A DNA stretch of 6,089 nucleotides. Source: an uncultured Lachnospiraceae bacterium. Lineage in GTDB: Bacteria > Bacillota_A > Clostridia > Lachnospirales > Lachnospiraceae. Shown here in pieces: positions 1-6,089 of this stretch (position 1 is its first letter; each line of letters starts with the position of its first letter). Location: assembly GCA_902783205.1 (NCBI GenBank), contig CACZQE010000068.1, forward strand, positions 1 through 6,089, read 5' to 3'. The notes beneath the pieces were generated by a model that did no database searches, was not told the origin of the DNA, and saw only the letters and a list, made by a program, of their open reading frames with translations. The translations under genes were made by a program, and so were the position numbers.

Positions 1-4
1 CAAC

Positions 5-1774
5 TTACTCTATGTCAGCGTATGTCCAGATAACATCGCCTGTGGCGAGACGGATGACGTCTTTCACATTGGGCTTGAGCATCTGGGCTGTGGTGTAGTA
101 GTAGAGAGGCGCAACACCGCCGGTAGCCATCAGGACCTTCTCGGCCTCGGCAGCGAGGGCAGCGCGCTCTTCAGGATCGGTAGCTGCCTTTACGGCATCG
201 ACAAGAGCGTCATAGGCTTCTGCCCAGGTCTTGTCACCGTCCAGACCCCAGTATGCACCAACACCGGCATCCGCAGTGACTTCGCTGTTGCGCGTATAGT
301 CACCGATGCTGCGGCCGAGACGCGGGTAGTTGTTGCCGGATGCGGAGATGAAGATTTCGAGGAAGTTGACAACATCGTTGAAGTCGGCGATCCAACCCAT
401 ACGAGCGGCTTCTGCGTCACCAGCTTTCAGCTTGGTCTGCAGGGTTGCCCAGGCTTCCTGGTTGACAACGCCGGTGATGCCGAACTGGTTCCAGGTCTCC
501 TGAACGTACTGGATGATAAGAGCATTGTTGCCGCTGTTGTTGAAGGCAAATTCAATGGACGGGAAGTCGGTGAAGACAATGTCACCGCCCTCAATGCTGC
601 CGGTGTACGGATAGCCGAGGTCAACGAGCGTCTGGAGCGCTTCGACCTGGTCGTAGGTGTAATCCGGATTGATCTCGGAAGGATCGTTGGTGCCTGCATA
701 CCAGATGCCGTAGCCGTTGCCTTCACGCACGTTGCTGTTCAGACCGTCGGAGAGACTGTCGGGGAAGAAACCAGTAGCAGGATTTTCGCCGCCCTTGGTT
801 ACGTAGGTGACGACTTCATAACGATTGATGAGCTGACCGAGAGCGAAACGGGCAAGACTCTGTTCCTGAACGGTGAGCTGCTTGGAAGAAGGACTCATAT
901 CTTTGTAAACATTGAAGAGGATATAGTAAGTACCCTGAGTCGGCCAGAAAGCAAGTTCACCGGGATAAGTGGCATTGAGTCTGTCAAACTCAGAAGAGGA
1001 GATAGACTGAATGTACTGTACGGTGTCATTCTCATAGGCTGTCAGAATAGCAGTATTGTCTTCGGAGAGGTAGAAGTTCAGCCCGTCGATTTTTACTGCA
1101 TCAGCGTTCCAGTAGTACGGGTTCTTCTCAAAGGTGATTACATCGTCAACGGCGTATTTGGTCATCTTGAATGCGCCAAGGCCAACATAGGTATCAGGAT
1201 TGGTTGCCCAGATGCCTTCATTGTCAGCAAGGTCAACGCGGACAGGATAGAAGGGAACAAATGCGCAGAGGTCGAGGAAGTAAGCACAGGGCTGCGGAAG
1301 GTGCACAACAAAAGTGCGTGCAGCATCATCCACATCGATAGCAAGGGACCCATCTTCCGCGCGGTCGATTACATCGTAAAGAAATCCGTAGTCAGCACCG
1401 AGTTCTGCAGAAGCGGCGCGCTCCCAGGCTTCTTTAATCTGGGTTGCGGTGCAATCTGTGCCGTCAGACCACTTCAGGTTCTCACGGAGAACGAAGGAGT
1501 AAGTCAGACCGTCTTCAGAGACTTCGTAAGACTCCGCAATTTCCGGAGCCATAACAGGCTCTCCGCTTTCATCGTACTGGAAGCCCGTCAGACCTGCAAA
1601 AGCAGAACGGATGATGTTGGAACCAGTTGATGCACTGTTGAGTGCAGGATCCATGGACAGGGGCGTGCCGCCACCAAGAAACATGCTGATGATTTTGGGT
1701 TCATCCGCAGATGCGAAAGAAGCCAGACTCAGCACCATCACGAGAGCGAGCACAAGAGCGATAGTCTTTCTCAT
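5..1774 (-). CDS. oppA: Oligopeptide ABC transporter substrate-binding protein (OppA-like, SBP family 5)
   Basis: Extracytoplasmic receptor that captures peptides and delivers them to the OppBCDF membrane complex. The 589-residue protein starts with a signal peptide: Arg2-Lys3, a hydrophobic core at about 5-20, and an Ala-Ser-Ala signal peptidase I-type site before Asp24. No lipobox cysteine is present; the only cysteines are at 108, 163 and 170. The mature part matches SBP family 5 along its length, including a Leu-Ser-Met-Asp-Pro-Ala segment near 39-44, Pro-Glu-Ile-Ala-Glu-Ser-Tyr near 77-83 and Leu-Lys-Trp-Ser-Asp-Gly near 100-105. Trp461-Ile-Ala-Asp464 aligns with the enteric OppA stretch whose Asp binds the peptide amino terminus, which favours peptides over nickel or haem; the exact ligand is not determined. 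The start at 1774 is chosen because AGGAGG lies 7 nt upstream. An in-frame ATG at 1816 would add 14 residues ahead of the signal peptide and lacks such a site. It is the last visible gene of the operon. Confidence 0.93.
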   Translation of the reverse strand: MRKTIALVLALVMVLSLASFASADEPKIISMFLGGGTPLSMDPALNSASTGSNIIRSAFAGLTGFQYDESGEPVMAPEIAESYEVSEDGLTYSFVLRENLKWSDGTDCTATQIKEAWERAASAELGADYGFLYDVIDRAEDGSLAIDVDDAARTFVVHLPQPCAYFLDLCAFVPFYPVRVDLADNEGIWATNPDTYVGLGAFKMTKYAVDDVITFEKNPYYWNADAVKIDGLNFYLSEDNTAILTAYENDTVQYIQSISSSEFDRLNATYPGELAFWPTQGTYYILFNVYKDMSPSSKQLTVQEQSLARFALGQLINRYEVVTYVTKGGENPATGFFPDSLSDGLNSNVREGNGYGIWYAGTNDPSEINPDYTYDQVEALQTLVDLGYPYTGSIEGGDIVFTDFPSIEFAFNNSGNNALIIQYVQETWNQFGITGVVNQEAWATLQTKLKAGDAEAARMGWIADFNDVVNFLEIFISASGNNYPRLGRSIGDYTRNSEVTADAGVGAYWGLDGDKTWAEAYDALVDAVKAATDPEERAALAAEAEKVLMATGGVAPLYYYTTAQMLKPNVKDVIRLATGDVIWTYADIE

Positions 1775-1781
1775 TGATTTT

Positions 1782-1787
1782 CCTCCT
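1782..1787 (-). promoter_or_regulatory. Ribosome binding site of oppA
   Basis: A full AGGAGG within AAAAGGAGGAAAA sits 7 nt before the ATG at 1774. It decides the start: translation from the more upstream in-frame ATG at 1816 would place this site inside the coding sequence and push the signal peptide away from the N-terminus. The strong site fits the high receptor-to-permease ratio usual for these systems. Confidence 0.9.
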
Positions 1788-1796
1788 TTTAGGAAA

Positions 1797-1832
1797 AATA
1801 TAAAATTTATGTTCACGCCTTTCAGCTGTAAA
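1797..1832 (-). promoter_or_regulatory. Weak candidate internal promoter for oppA
   Basis: The 66-nt gap between oppF and oppA holds two overlapping sigma-A-like pairs. One is TTTACA (1832-1827, 5 of 6 to consensus), 17 nt, then TAAATT (1809-1804, 4 of 6). The other is CTGAAA (1825-1820, 4 of 6), 17 nt, then TATATT (1802-1797, 5 of 6); it would leave a leader of only about 16 nt. Either could give oppA extra transcription independent of the main promoter. The region is AT-rich, so chance matches are likely and the call is tentative. Confidence 0.3.
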
Positions 1833-1834
1833 CA
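1810..1834 (-). other. Small stem-loop between oppF and oppA
   Basis: In the transcript, UGUUUAC (1834-1828) can pair with GUGAACA (1816-1810) around an 11-nt loop, giving 7 bp including one G-U pair. A U-rich but interrupted stretch follows at about 1805-1794. The stem has few G-C pairs and a large loop, so it is weak as a terminator. It could act as a partial attenuator or an mRNA-processing or stabilising element that sets oppA level relative to oppBCDF. It overlaps the candidate internal promoter, so at most one reading may be right. Confidence 0.3.
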
Positions 1835-1840
1835 CCAAAG

Positions 1841-2830
1841 TTAAACGTTGTGGCAGGCAACGAAATGACCGGAAGAAACCTCTTGCAAAGAAGGGCAGAT
1901 TTCAGCGCATTTTGCCGTTGCCCTGCTACAGCGGGTTCGGAATGGACAGCCGGATGGTACATTCAGGGGACTCGGCACATCACCCTCCAGAACGATTCTT
2001 TTTTGTTTCCGGCTCTCTTGCGGATCAGGAATAGGTACGGCGCTCATCAGAGAGATCGTATAAGGATGAAGCGGATGCCGGGTCAGTTCATTGGAACCAG
2101 CCAGCTCCATCATATGGCCGAGATACATTACAGCAATGCGATTGGAAATGTGTTTTACCACACTGATGTCATGCGCAATAAACAAATATGTCAGGCCTAA
2201 TTGGTCCTGGAGATCCTCCAGCATATTGATTACCTGTGCCTGAATAGAAACATCCAATGCAGAAACGGGCTCATCACAAACGATAAATTCAGGGTTGGAA
2301 GCGAGAGCTCTGGCGATACCGATACGTTGCCGCTGCCCGCCGGAAAACTCGTGCGCATATCGGGTGGCATGCTCTGTGTTTAATCCGACAAGGCTCATCA
2401 GCTCCCGCACACGTTCTTCCCGTTCCGTTCTGTCGGAACAGAGATGATGCACATCGATTGGCTCTGCCACAATGTCCGCCACAGTCATGCGGGGATTCAG
2501 AGAAGAATACGGATCCTGAAACACCATTTGCGCACGGCGCCGGAATTCCCGCAGAGTATCTTTGTCCTTGATCAGCTTCCCGTCAAACCAGACTTCTCCG
2601 CCTGTCGGTTTATAGAGCTGCAGCATTGTGCGGCCGACGGTGGTTTTTCCGCAGCCCGATTCCCCGACAAGCCCTAATGTTTCTCCTTTCCTGATATCAA
2701 AAGAGACATCATCTACCGCTTTCAGCATGGTCGTTTTCAGAAATCCCGTCGAAATCGGAAAGTACTGTTTCAGATGGCTGACCTGAACGAGATAGTCAGG
2801 ATTCGGGATAAAAGATCCTTTTTCACTCAT
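1841..2830 (-). CDS. oppF: Oligopeptide ABC transporter ATP-binding protein OppF
   Basis: Second of the two cytoplasmic ATPases that power peptide import, expected to pair with OppD under the OppB/OppC channel. The 329-residue protein has every motif of an active ABC ATPase: Walker A GESGCGKT at 56-63, Q-loop Gln105, signature FSGGQ at 162-166 followed by RQR, Walker B ending in Asp186-Glu187, D-loop SALD at 190-193 and switch His220. An N-terminal stretch of about 35 residues before the core, with Leu-Lys-Ala-Val-Asp-Asp at about 36-41, is the OppF/DppF style. The C-terminal oligopeptide-transporter domain contains His-Pro-Tyr at 255-257 and cysteines at 295, 301, 308 and 326, with one more at 312, a probable iron-sulfur site. 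Its ATG overlaps the oppD stop in an ATGA junction, indicating translational coupling; a purine-rich GAGGAAGAGG lies just upstream. OppF rather than OppD is chosen from the N-terminal form and gene position; DppF would be the alternative name. Confidence 0.94.
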   Translation of the reverse strand: MSEKGSFIPNPDYLVQVSHLKQYFPISTGFLKTTMLKAVDDVSFDIRKGETLGLVGESGCGKTTVGRTMLQLYKPTGGEVWFDGKLIKDKDTLREFRRRAQMVFQDPYSSLNPRMTVADIVAEPIDVHHLCSDRTEREERVRELMSLVGLNTEHATRYAHEFSGGQRQRIGIARALASNPEFIVCDEPVSALDVSIQAQVINMLEDLQDQLGLTYLFIAHDISVVKHISNRIAVMYLGHMMELAGSNELTRHPLHPYTISLMSAVPIPDPQESRKQKRIVLEGDVPSPLNVPSGCPFRTRCSRATAKCAEICPSLQEVSSGHFVACHNV

Positions 2831-3840
2831 GATTCCTCTTCCTCTCTTTCAGGACACTCGGCATAGCAGCAGCCATTTTTAACATTCATCCAACAGGCAG
2901 CCAAATGATTATGCCCGACCCAGTATTCTTTCGGCTTTTCCTGAAGACAGATTTTCATGGCATTATCGCATCTGGGAGCAAAAGGACATCCGGGAGGCAT
3001 ATGCAGAAGGTCGATCGGGGTACCGGTAATTGGAATCAGACGGGTTTTTTCATCGTCACTCATATCCGGGATGGAGCGCATCAGACCTTTGGTGTATTCA
3101 TGCATCGGATGATAGAAAACAGCGTCTGTTGTACCGCGTTCACATACACCGCCGGCGTACATTACGATCATCTCATTGCAGATGGAAGCAATAACACCCA
3201 TATCATGCGTAATCATAATAATAGCCATACCAAGCTCTTTTTGCAGATCAAGCATCAGATCCAGAATTTGAGCCTGGATAGTAACGTCCAGAGCAGTTGT
3301 CGGTTCATCCGCTATTAAAACGTCTGGTTCACAGGCCAGTGCCATTGCAATCATTACACGCTGTCGCATTCCGCCGGATAATTCATACGGATATTGATGT
3401 ATCCGTTTTTCCGGCTCAGAAATGCCGACCAGTTTCAACATTTCAACTGCCCGAGCTTCTGCCTGTTGGCGGTTGCGGTTTGTATGCAGAATAATGGCTT
3501 CCCGCAACTGATTTCCAATTGTGAAAGTCGGATTGAGCGAGGTCATAGGATCCTGGAAAATAATGCTGATCTTGTTTCCCCGGATTTCCCGCATCTCAGA
3601 ATCAGTTTTTCCGACCAGTTCTTCCCCATGAAGCTTTATAGAGCCGGAAACGATTCTTCCGGGATTGGTGAGGATCTGCAGGATGGAGTAAGCACTGACG
3701 GATTTCCCTGATCCGCTTTCCCCGACAATACCGAGGACAGAACCCTTTTCTAATGTGAAAGAAAGATCATTCACTGCTTTTACTTCACCGGAAGGAGTGA
3801 AGAAAGAAGTATGAAGATTTTTTACCTCAAGCATGCTCAT
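2827..3840 (-). CDS. oppD: Oligopeptide ABC transporter ATP-binding protein OppD
   Basis: Cytoplasmic ATPase subunit of the peptide importer, partner of OppF. The 337 residues include Walker A GESGSGKS at 40-47, Q-loop Gln96, signature LSGGM at 154-158 followed by RQR, Walker B ending in Asp178-Glu179, D-loop TALD at 182-185 and switch His212. The signature with Met in the fifth place is typical of OppD/DppD. The C-terminal domain has the Gly-Cys-Pro-Phe-Ala-Pro-Arg-Cys motif (284-291) and cysteines at 285, 291, 298 and 316, spaced as in OppF. After that, the protein runs on with Cys324, Cys325 and Cys329 and ends in a Glu-rich tail. The start at 3840 is preferred over the ATG two codons later because the G-rich site at 3852-3848 is 7 nt away rather than 13. 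Translation begins 12 nt after the oppC stop and ends in a 4-nt overlap with oppF. Confidence 0.94.
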   Translation of the reverse strand: MSMLEVKNLHTSFFTPSGEVKAVNDLSFTLEKGSVLGIVGESGSGKSVSAYSILQILTNPGRIVSGSIKLHGEELVGKTDSEMREIRGNKISIIFQDPMTSLNPTFTIGNQLREAIILHTNRNRQQAEARAVEMLKLVGISEPEKRIHQYPYELSGGMRQRVMIAMALACEPDVLIADEPTTALDVTIQAQILDLMLDLQKELGMAIIMITHDMGVIASICNEMIVMYAGGVCERGTTDAVFYHPMHEYTKGLMRSIPDMSDDEKTRLIPITGTPIDLLHMPPGCPFAPRCDNAMKICLQEKPKEYWVGHNHLAACWMNVKNGCCYAECPEREEEES

Positions 3841-3847
3841 ATTTCTT

Positions 3848-3854
3848 CCCCCTT
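3848..3854 (-). promoter_or_regulatory. Ribosome binding site of oppD overlapping the oppC stop
   Basis: AAGGGGG shares its two A residues with the TAA stop codon of oppC (3855-3853) and lies 7 nt before the oppD ATG at 3840. It is less perfect than the AGGAGG sites of oppB and oppA. The layout suggests that ribosomes finishing oppC help start oppD, and it favours the first of two closely spaced in-frame ATGs. Confidence 0.7.
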
Positions 3855-4899
3855 ATGAACGAAGCTTAGGATCAAATGCATCGCGCAATCCGTTTCCGAG
3901 AAGGTTGAATGCAAGGACGATCAGGAAAATCGCCAGTGCAGGGAAAAGCAGCTGGAAAGGATAGGAACGAAGCCCCGTTCGGGCATCAGAAGCAAGGGAA
4001 CCAAGAGAAGGCATAGGGACGGAGACACCGAGACCGAGGAAGCTGAGGAAGCTTTCTGTAAAGATCGCGCTGGGGATCTGCATAGCGGCGATAATGATGA
4101 TAACGGAAACACAGTTGGGGATCATATGCTTGCGGATGATTCGTGCAGGGGAAGCACCGATTGCCTTGGAAGCAAGAACATATTCCTGCTCTTTGATCGA
4201 GAGAATTTGTCCGCGCACCTGCCGTGCCATGGAAACCCAGTATAAAAGTCCGAATACGATAAAGATTGATACCATTCCTGCGCCGAGACGGGAAACAAGA
4301 GTGCTTTTTGAAGTCGAAACCCAGTCTTTGATGGCAACTGAGAGTAGGATTACAATCAACACATCCGGCAGAGAATAGATGATATCTACAATTCTCATCA
4401 TGATTAAGTCTACTTTTCCGCCAAAATAACCGGAGATTGAACCGTAGATTATGCCGATTACGATAACAATCAAGGCGGAGAAAATACCGACCAGCAAAGA
4501 AATGCGCGTTCCATAGATTACACGGATGGCATAATCCCGGCCTAAAGCATCTGTTCCCATGATGTGCGGGAAAACACTTTGCCCTCTGTCAATCTTGGCT
4601 TGCTCTTTGGCACTGTATTGGAAAGGCGCAAGGTTTTGTGCGGTCACATCCTGTTTCGTATAAGTATAGGGATAAAAATTTGGGACAATAAAGGCTATTA
4701 AAGCAATGATCAGAATAATAAAAAGAGAAATCATTGCAATATGGTTCTTGCGAAGGCGGCGCATTGCATCCTTCATAAAAGATACAGATTCCCGCATAGA
4801 GACCTGCTGTGCCTTTTCGTCCTCGCTGGCTGGTTCAAACAGAGAGGGATCGATCTGCAGGCTGATTGGGTTTTTAAATGTTTTTTTCGTATCGGACAT
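3853..4899 (-). CDS. oppC: Oligopeptide ABC transporter permease OppC
   Basis: Inner of the two channel subunits; it forms the translocation path with OppB and docks on the ATPases. The 348-residue protein has a cytoplasmic N-terminal region of about 53 residues (OppC N-terminal type), then six predicted membrane segments at about 54-74, 132-155, 168-190, 207-224, 261-281 and 317-337. The EAA coupling loop is at about 239-262 (Glu-Tyr-Val-Leu-Ala-Ser-Lys-Ala-Ile-Gly-Ala). Family landmarks include Gly-Thr-Asp-Ala-Leu-Gly-Arg-Asp at 115-122, Glu-Ser-Phe-Leu-Ser-Phe-Leu-Gly-Leu-Gly at 282-291 and the C-terminal Leu-Arg-Asp-Ala-Phe-Asp-Pro at 338-344. It is longer than the roughly 300-residue enteric OppC because of the long first external loop and about 15-20 extra residues between segments 3 and 4, an arrangement I associate with clostridial homologues. 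AGGAG at 4911-4907 lies 7 nt before the ATG, and only 15 nt separate it from the oppB stop. Confidence 0.95.
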   Translation of the reverse strand: MSDTKKTFKNPISLQIDPSLFEPASEDEKAQQVSMRESVSFMKDAMRRLRKNHIAMISLFIILIIALIAFIVPNFYPYTYTKQDVTAQNLAPFQYSAKEQAKIDRGQSVFPHIMGTDALGRDYAIRVIYGTRISLLVGIFSALIVIVIGIIYGSISGYFGGKVDLIMMRIVDIIYSLPDVLIVILLSVAIKDWVSTSKSTLVSRLGAGMVSIFIVFGLLYWVSMARQVRGQILSIKEQEYVLASKAIGASPARIIRKHMIPNCVSVIIIIAAMQIPSAIFTESFLSFLGLGVSVPMPSLGSLASDARTGLRSYPFQLLFPALAIFLIVLAFNLLGNGLRDAFDPKLRS

Positions 4900-4914
4900 C
4901 TCGATTCTCCTTTT

Positions 4915-5841
4915 TTAGCTCAGATCGATGCGAGGATCTACCACTTTATACAGGATATCCCCAATGAAATTCATCAGAATAATCATGGTTGCCAGAAAAA
5001 TGGTCACACCCATTATCATCATGTAATCTGTGCGCAGCATACTGTTGGTAAACAGGCGGCCAAGCCCTGGAACAGAGAAAATATTCTCGACAACCATAGA
5101 ACCTGTCAGAATATATGCCATCATCGGACCGGCATAGGTAATTACAGGCGTTAAGGTGTTTTTCAAAGCATGTTTAAAAATCACCTTACTGTTCTTTACA
5201 CCCTTGGCACGTGCAGTACGAATATAGTCCTGACCGAGCACGTCCAGCATGGAAGAACGCTGCAGACGGGTGGTATAAGCCATCGGATAAAGGCTTAAAG
5301 AAATAATAGGAAGAATTAGCCCGCCCTTTTGATTCCCCAGAGACGGCAGCCATCCCAATTGCAGGGAAAAGACAAGCAAGAGGATCGTTGCCATGACGAA
5401 AGACGGCATAGAAACAAGTGCGGTTGTAGCGACCTGAATGATTTTATCCAGTGCTCTCCCTCGCTGTAAAGCGGCAATTGAACCGAGTATTACCCCTAAT
5501 ACCAACGCCAGAATACCGGCAGTGAAACCGATTCGTGCAGAATAAGAGAATCCGCCGATAATCAGTTCAATCACAGTGTTTCCAACCCAGCCGGTAGAAA
5601 GGCCAAAGTCTCCATGAAGAATATTCTTCAGATAATTTAAAAACTGGATCGGTACGGGCTTATCAAAACCATATTTTGCTTCCAAAGCAGCTATAACGGC
5701 ATCACTTTTTGCTTTTTCGGAACTGAACGGGCTGGCCGGAATTGCATGCATGACAAAAAATGTGATGGCAACTACAAGAAAAATCGTCAGTAAAGCCATT
5801 AACAGTCGTTTTACAAGGTATGAAAGGAATTTTGCGTTCAT
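4915..5841 (-). CDS. oppB: Oligopeptide ABC transporter permease OppB
   Basis: First gene of the operon and one of the two channel-forming permeases. The 308-residue protein has the short OppB/DppB N-terminus, with a first membrane segment at about 10-31, then an external loop with Ala-Lys-Tyr-Gly-Phe-Asp-Lys-Pro-Val-Pro (55-64), characteristic of the family. Five more membrane segments follow at about 100-123, 137-159, 173-190, 231-250 and 275-296. The EAA loop lies at about 204-228 (Asp-Tyr-Ile-Arg-Thr-Ala-Arg-Ala-Lys-Gly). Family landmarks also include Val-Glu-Asn-Ile-Phe-Ser-Val-Pro-Gly-Leu-Gly at 251-261 and the closing Val-Asp-Pro-Arg-Ile at 301-305. Its length is normal for the family. 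AGGAGG at 5852-5847 lies 5 nt before the ATG, and the main promoter is about 40 nt further upstream. DppB-type and nickel-type permeases are close relatives; the peptide reading rests on the whole operon. Confidence 0.95.
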   Translation of the reverse strand: MNAKFLSYLVKRLLMALLTIFLVVAITFFVMHAIPASPFSSEKAKSDAVIAALEAKYGFDKPVPIQFLNYLKNILHGDFGLSTGWVGNTVIELIIGGFSYSARIGFTAGILALVLGVILGSIAALQRGRALDKIIQVATTALVSMPSFVMATILLLVFSLQLGWLPSLGNQKGGLILPIISLSLYPMAYTTRLQRSSMLDVLGQDYIRTARAKGVKNSKVIFKHALKNTLTPVITYAGPMMAYILTGSMVVENIFSVPGLGRLFTNSMLRTDYMMIMGVTIFLATMIILMNFIGDILYKVVDPRIDLS

Positions 5842-5846
5842 AGACT

Positions 5847-5852
5847 CCTCCT
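5847..5852 (-). promoter_or_regulatory. Ribosome binding site of oppB
   Basis: A full AGGAGG, continuing as AGGAGGAGT, ends 5 nt before the oppB ATG at 5841. It is the first translation signal of the operon and confirms the oppB start, since no other in-frame ATG near it has a comparable site. Confidence 0.88.
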
Positions 5853-5882
5853 GATGGAAGATTCAGATTTACATGAATAATA

Positions 5883-5911
5883 ATTATAACGACGTTAGCA
5901 ATATTCGTCAA
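5883..5911 (-). promoter_or_regulatory. Sigma-A-type promoter of the oppBCDFA operon
   Basis: TTGACG (5911-5906, 5 of 6 to the -35 consensus) is followed by a 17-nt spacer and a perfect TATAAT (5888-5883). Transcription would start near 5876, giving a leader of about 35 nt before oppB. The sequence just upstream of the -35 box, about 5920-5912, is AT-rich and could act as an UP element. Short GACG and CGTC arms (5909-5906 and 5894-5891) flank most of the spacer, too short to call an operator. No recognisable CodY, CcpA or other regulator box was seen by eye. Confidence 0.85.
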
Positions 5912-5941
5912 GAAAAATATGCCAATTTAGTTCATTAAACA

Positions 5942-5971
5942 GTTTTTCCCGCCTTTTCAGGCGGGAAAAAC
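5942..5971 (-). terminator. Perfect 12-bp hairpin downstream of typA, possible terminator
   Basis: GTTTTTCCCGCC (5942-5953) and GGCGGGAAAAAC (5960-5971) are exact reverse complements around a 6-nt loop. It starts about 10 nt after the typA-like stop and sits before the opp promoter, the right place for a terminator. However, on either strand the arms read T-tract first and A-tract last, and no T-run follows the stem, so it is not a standard intrinsic terminator. It may stop transcription poorly, protect the typA mRNA 3' end, or work with a factor. Confidence 0.5.
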
Positions 5972-5980
5972 GGGTATCTT

Positions 5981-6088
5981 TTATCGATTTTTCATCACTG
6001 TTTTCATCCGAAGCCCATGGTCCAGAATGCTTTTACGCAGCCGAAGGTTTTTGGGGGTGACTTCCAGAAGTTCATCGTCGGCGAGGAA
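5981..6088 (-). CDS. typA: Ribosome-associated GTPase TypA/BipA, C-terminal end only (partial)
   Basis: The last 35 codons and TAA stop of a minus-strand gene that enters from beyond the right edge of the window. The visible residues include Asp-Asp-Glu-Leu-Leu-Glu-Val-Thr-Pro-Lys, followed by Leu-Arg-Leu-Arg-Lys and Ile-Leu-Asp, and then a basic tail. This matches the conserved end of TypA/BipA, a translational GTPase that binds the 70S ribosome and helps 50S assembly and stress adaptation. The GTPase domain and all catalytic motifs lie outside the window, so the identification rests on this short stretch alone. The 139 nt between its stop and oppB hold a hairpin and the opp promoter, so it is probably a separate transcription unit from opp. 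Confidence 0.82.
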   Translation of the reverse strand, partial: FLADDELLEVTPKNLRLRKSILDHGLRMKTVMKNR

Positions 6089-6089
6089 C

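Noticed and set aside
427..726. Minus-strand frames overlapping oppA in other frames, such as 190-420 and 427-726
   Set aside because: Their composition is Ser/Thr/Arg-rich low complexity, expected from shifted reading of a GC-richer gene. The oppA frame is conserved through both stretches.
1..1774. A base-composition shift suggesting oppA was acquired separately
   Set aside because: Some stretches of oppA look richer in G+C than the permease genes (41 of 60 at 121-180 against 17 of 60 at 4681-4740), but these are extremes. Membrane-segment codons lower G+C in permeases, strong expression raises codon bias in receptors, and oppF has similarly high stretches. Not evidence of transfer.
1775..1816. 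A longer oppA start at 1816 adding 14 residues
   Set aside because: It would put a Lys-Gly-Gly-Lys stretch and a second hydrophobic run before a complete signal peptide, and would bury the AGGAGG site inside the coding region. The start at 1774 has ideal spacing.
2905..3318. Plus-strand open frames opposite the opp genes, such as 2905-3318, 4741-5154 and 1301-1630
   Set aside because: They lie wholly over well-conserved minus-strand genes, show no recognisable protein features, are rich in Cys, His and Arg as antisense frames usually are, and have no convincing ribosome binding sites.
1..6089. A previously undescribed system, mobile element, CRISPR array or RNA gene
   Set aside because: Nearly all of the window is explained by a standard five-gene importer and a typA end. 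I saw no repeat arrays, transposase remnants, tRNA-like folds or unexplained conserved genes; the only noncoding stretches above 50 nt are the 139-nt and 66-nt gaps described above.

Overview
The window carries one complete minus-strand operon for an oligopeptide-type ABC importer, plus the last 35 codons of an upstream minus-strand gene that looks like typA/bipA. The organism is probably a low-to-medium-GC Firmicute, most likely a Clostridia member. The signs are strong AGGAGG-type ribosome binding sites, a consensus sigma-A promoter, and Opp proteins that resemble clostridial ones. This placement comes from reading alone, with no database search.

The layout below follows transcription, right to left. 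Positions 6088-5981 hold the C-terminal end of TypA/BipA. Positions 5971-5942 form a perfect 12-bp inverted repeat. Positions 5911-5883 hold a near-perfect promoter (TTGACG, 17 nt, TATAAT). The genes follow: oppB (5841-4915) and oppC (4899-3853), two permeases; oppD (3840-2827) and oppF (2830-1841), two ATPases overlapping by 4 nt; and, after a 66-nt gap, the substrate-binding protein gene oppA (1774-5). The window ends just past the oppA stop, so the operon's 3' end and terminator are not visible.

The five products form one transporter. OppA captures peptide outside the membrane, OppB and OppC form the channel, and OppD and OppF hydrolyse ATP on the cytoplasmic side. All the usual ATPase motifs are intact in both OppD and OppF, each permease has its EAA coupling loop, and OppA keeps the Trp-x-Ala-Asp segment that in enteric OppA binds the peptide's free amino group. 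The set therefore looks functional.

Nothing here amounts to a new biological system. The points worth a second look are small. OppA has a signal peptide but no lipobox cysteine, unusual for a Gram-positive binding protein. OppD and OppF share an identical C-x5-C-x6-C-x17-C pattern at the C-terminus, the likely iron-sulfur site, and OppD adds a further cysteine-rich acidic tail. The hairpin after typA has its A/T tracts in the reverse of the usual terminator order. oppA lies last, behind a gap with its own possible promoter and a small hairpin.
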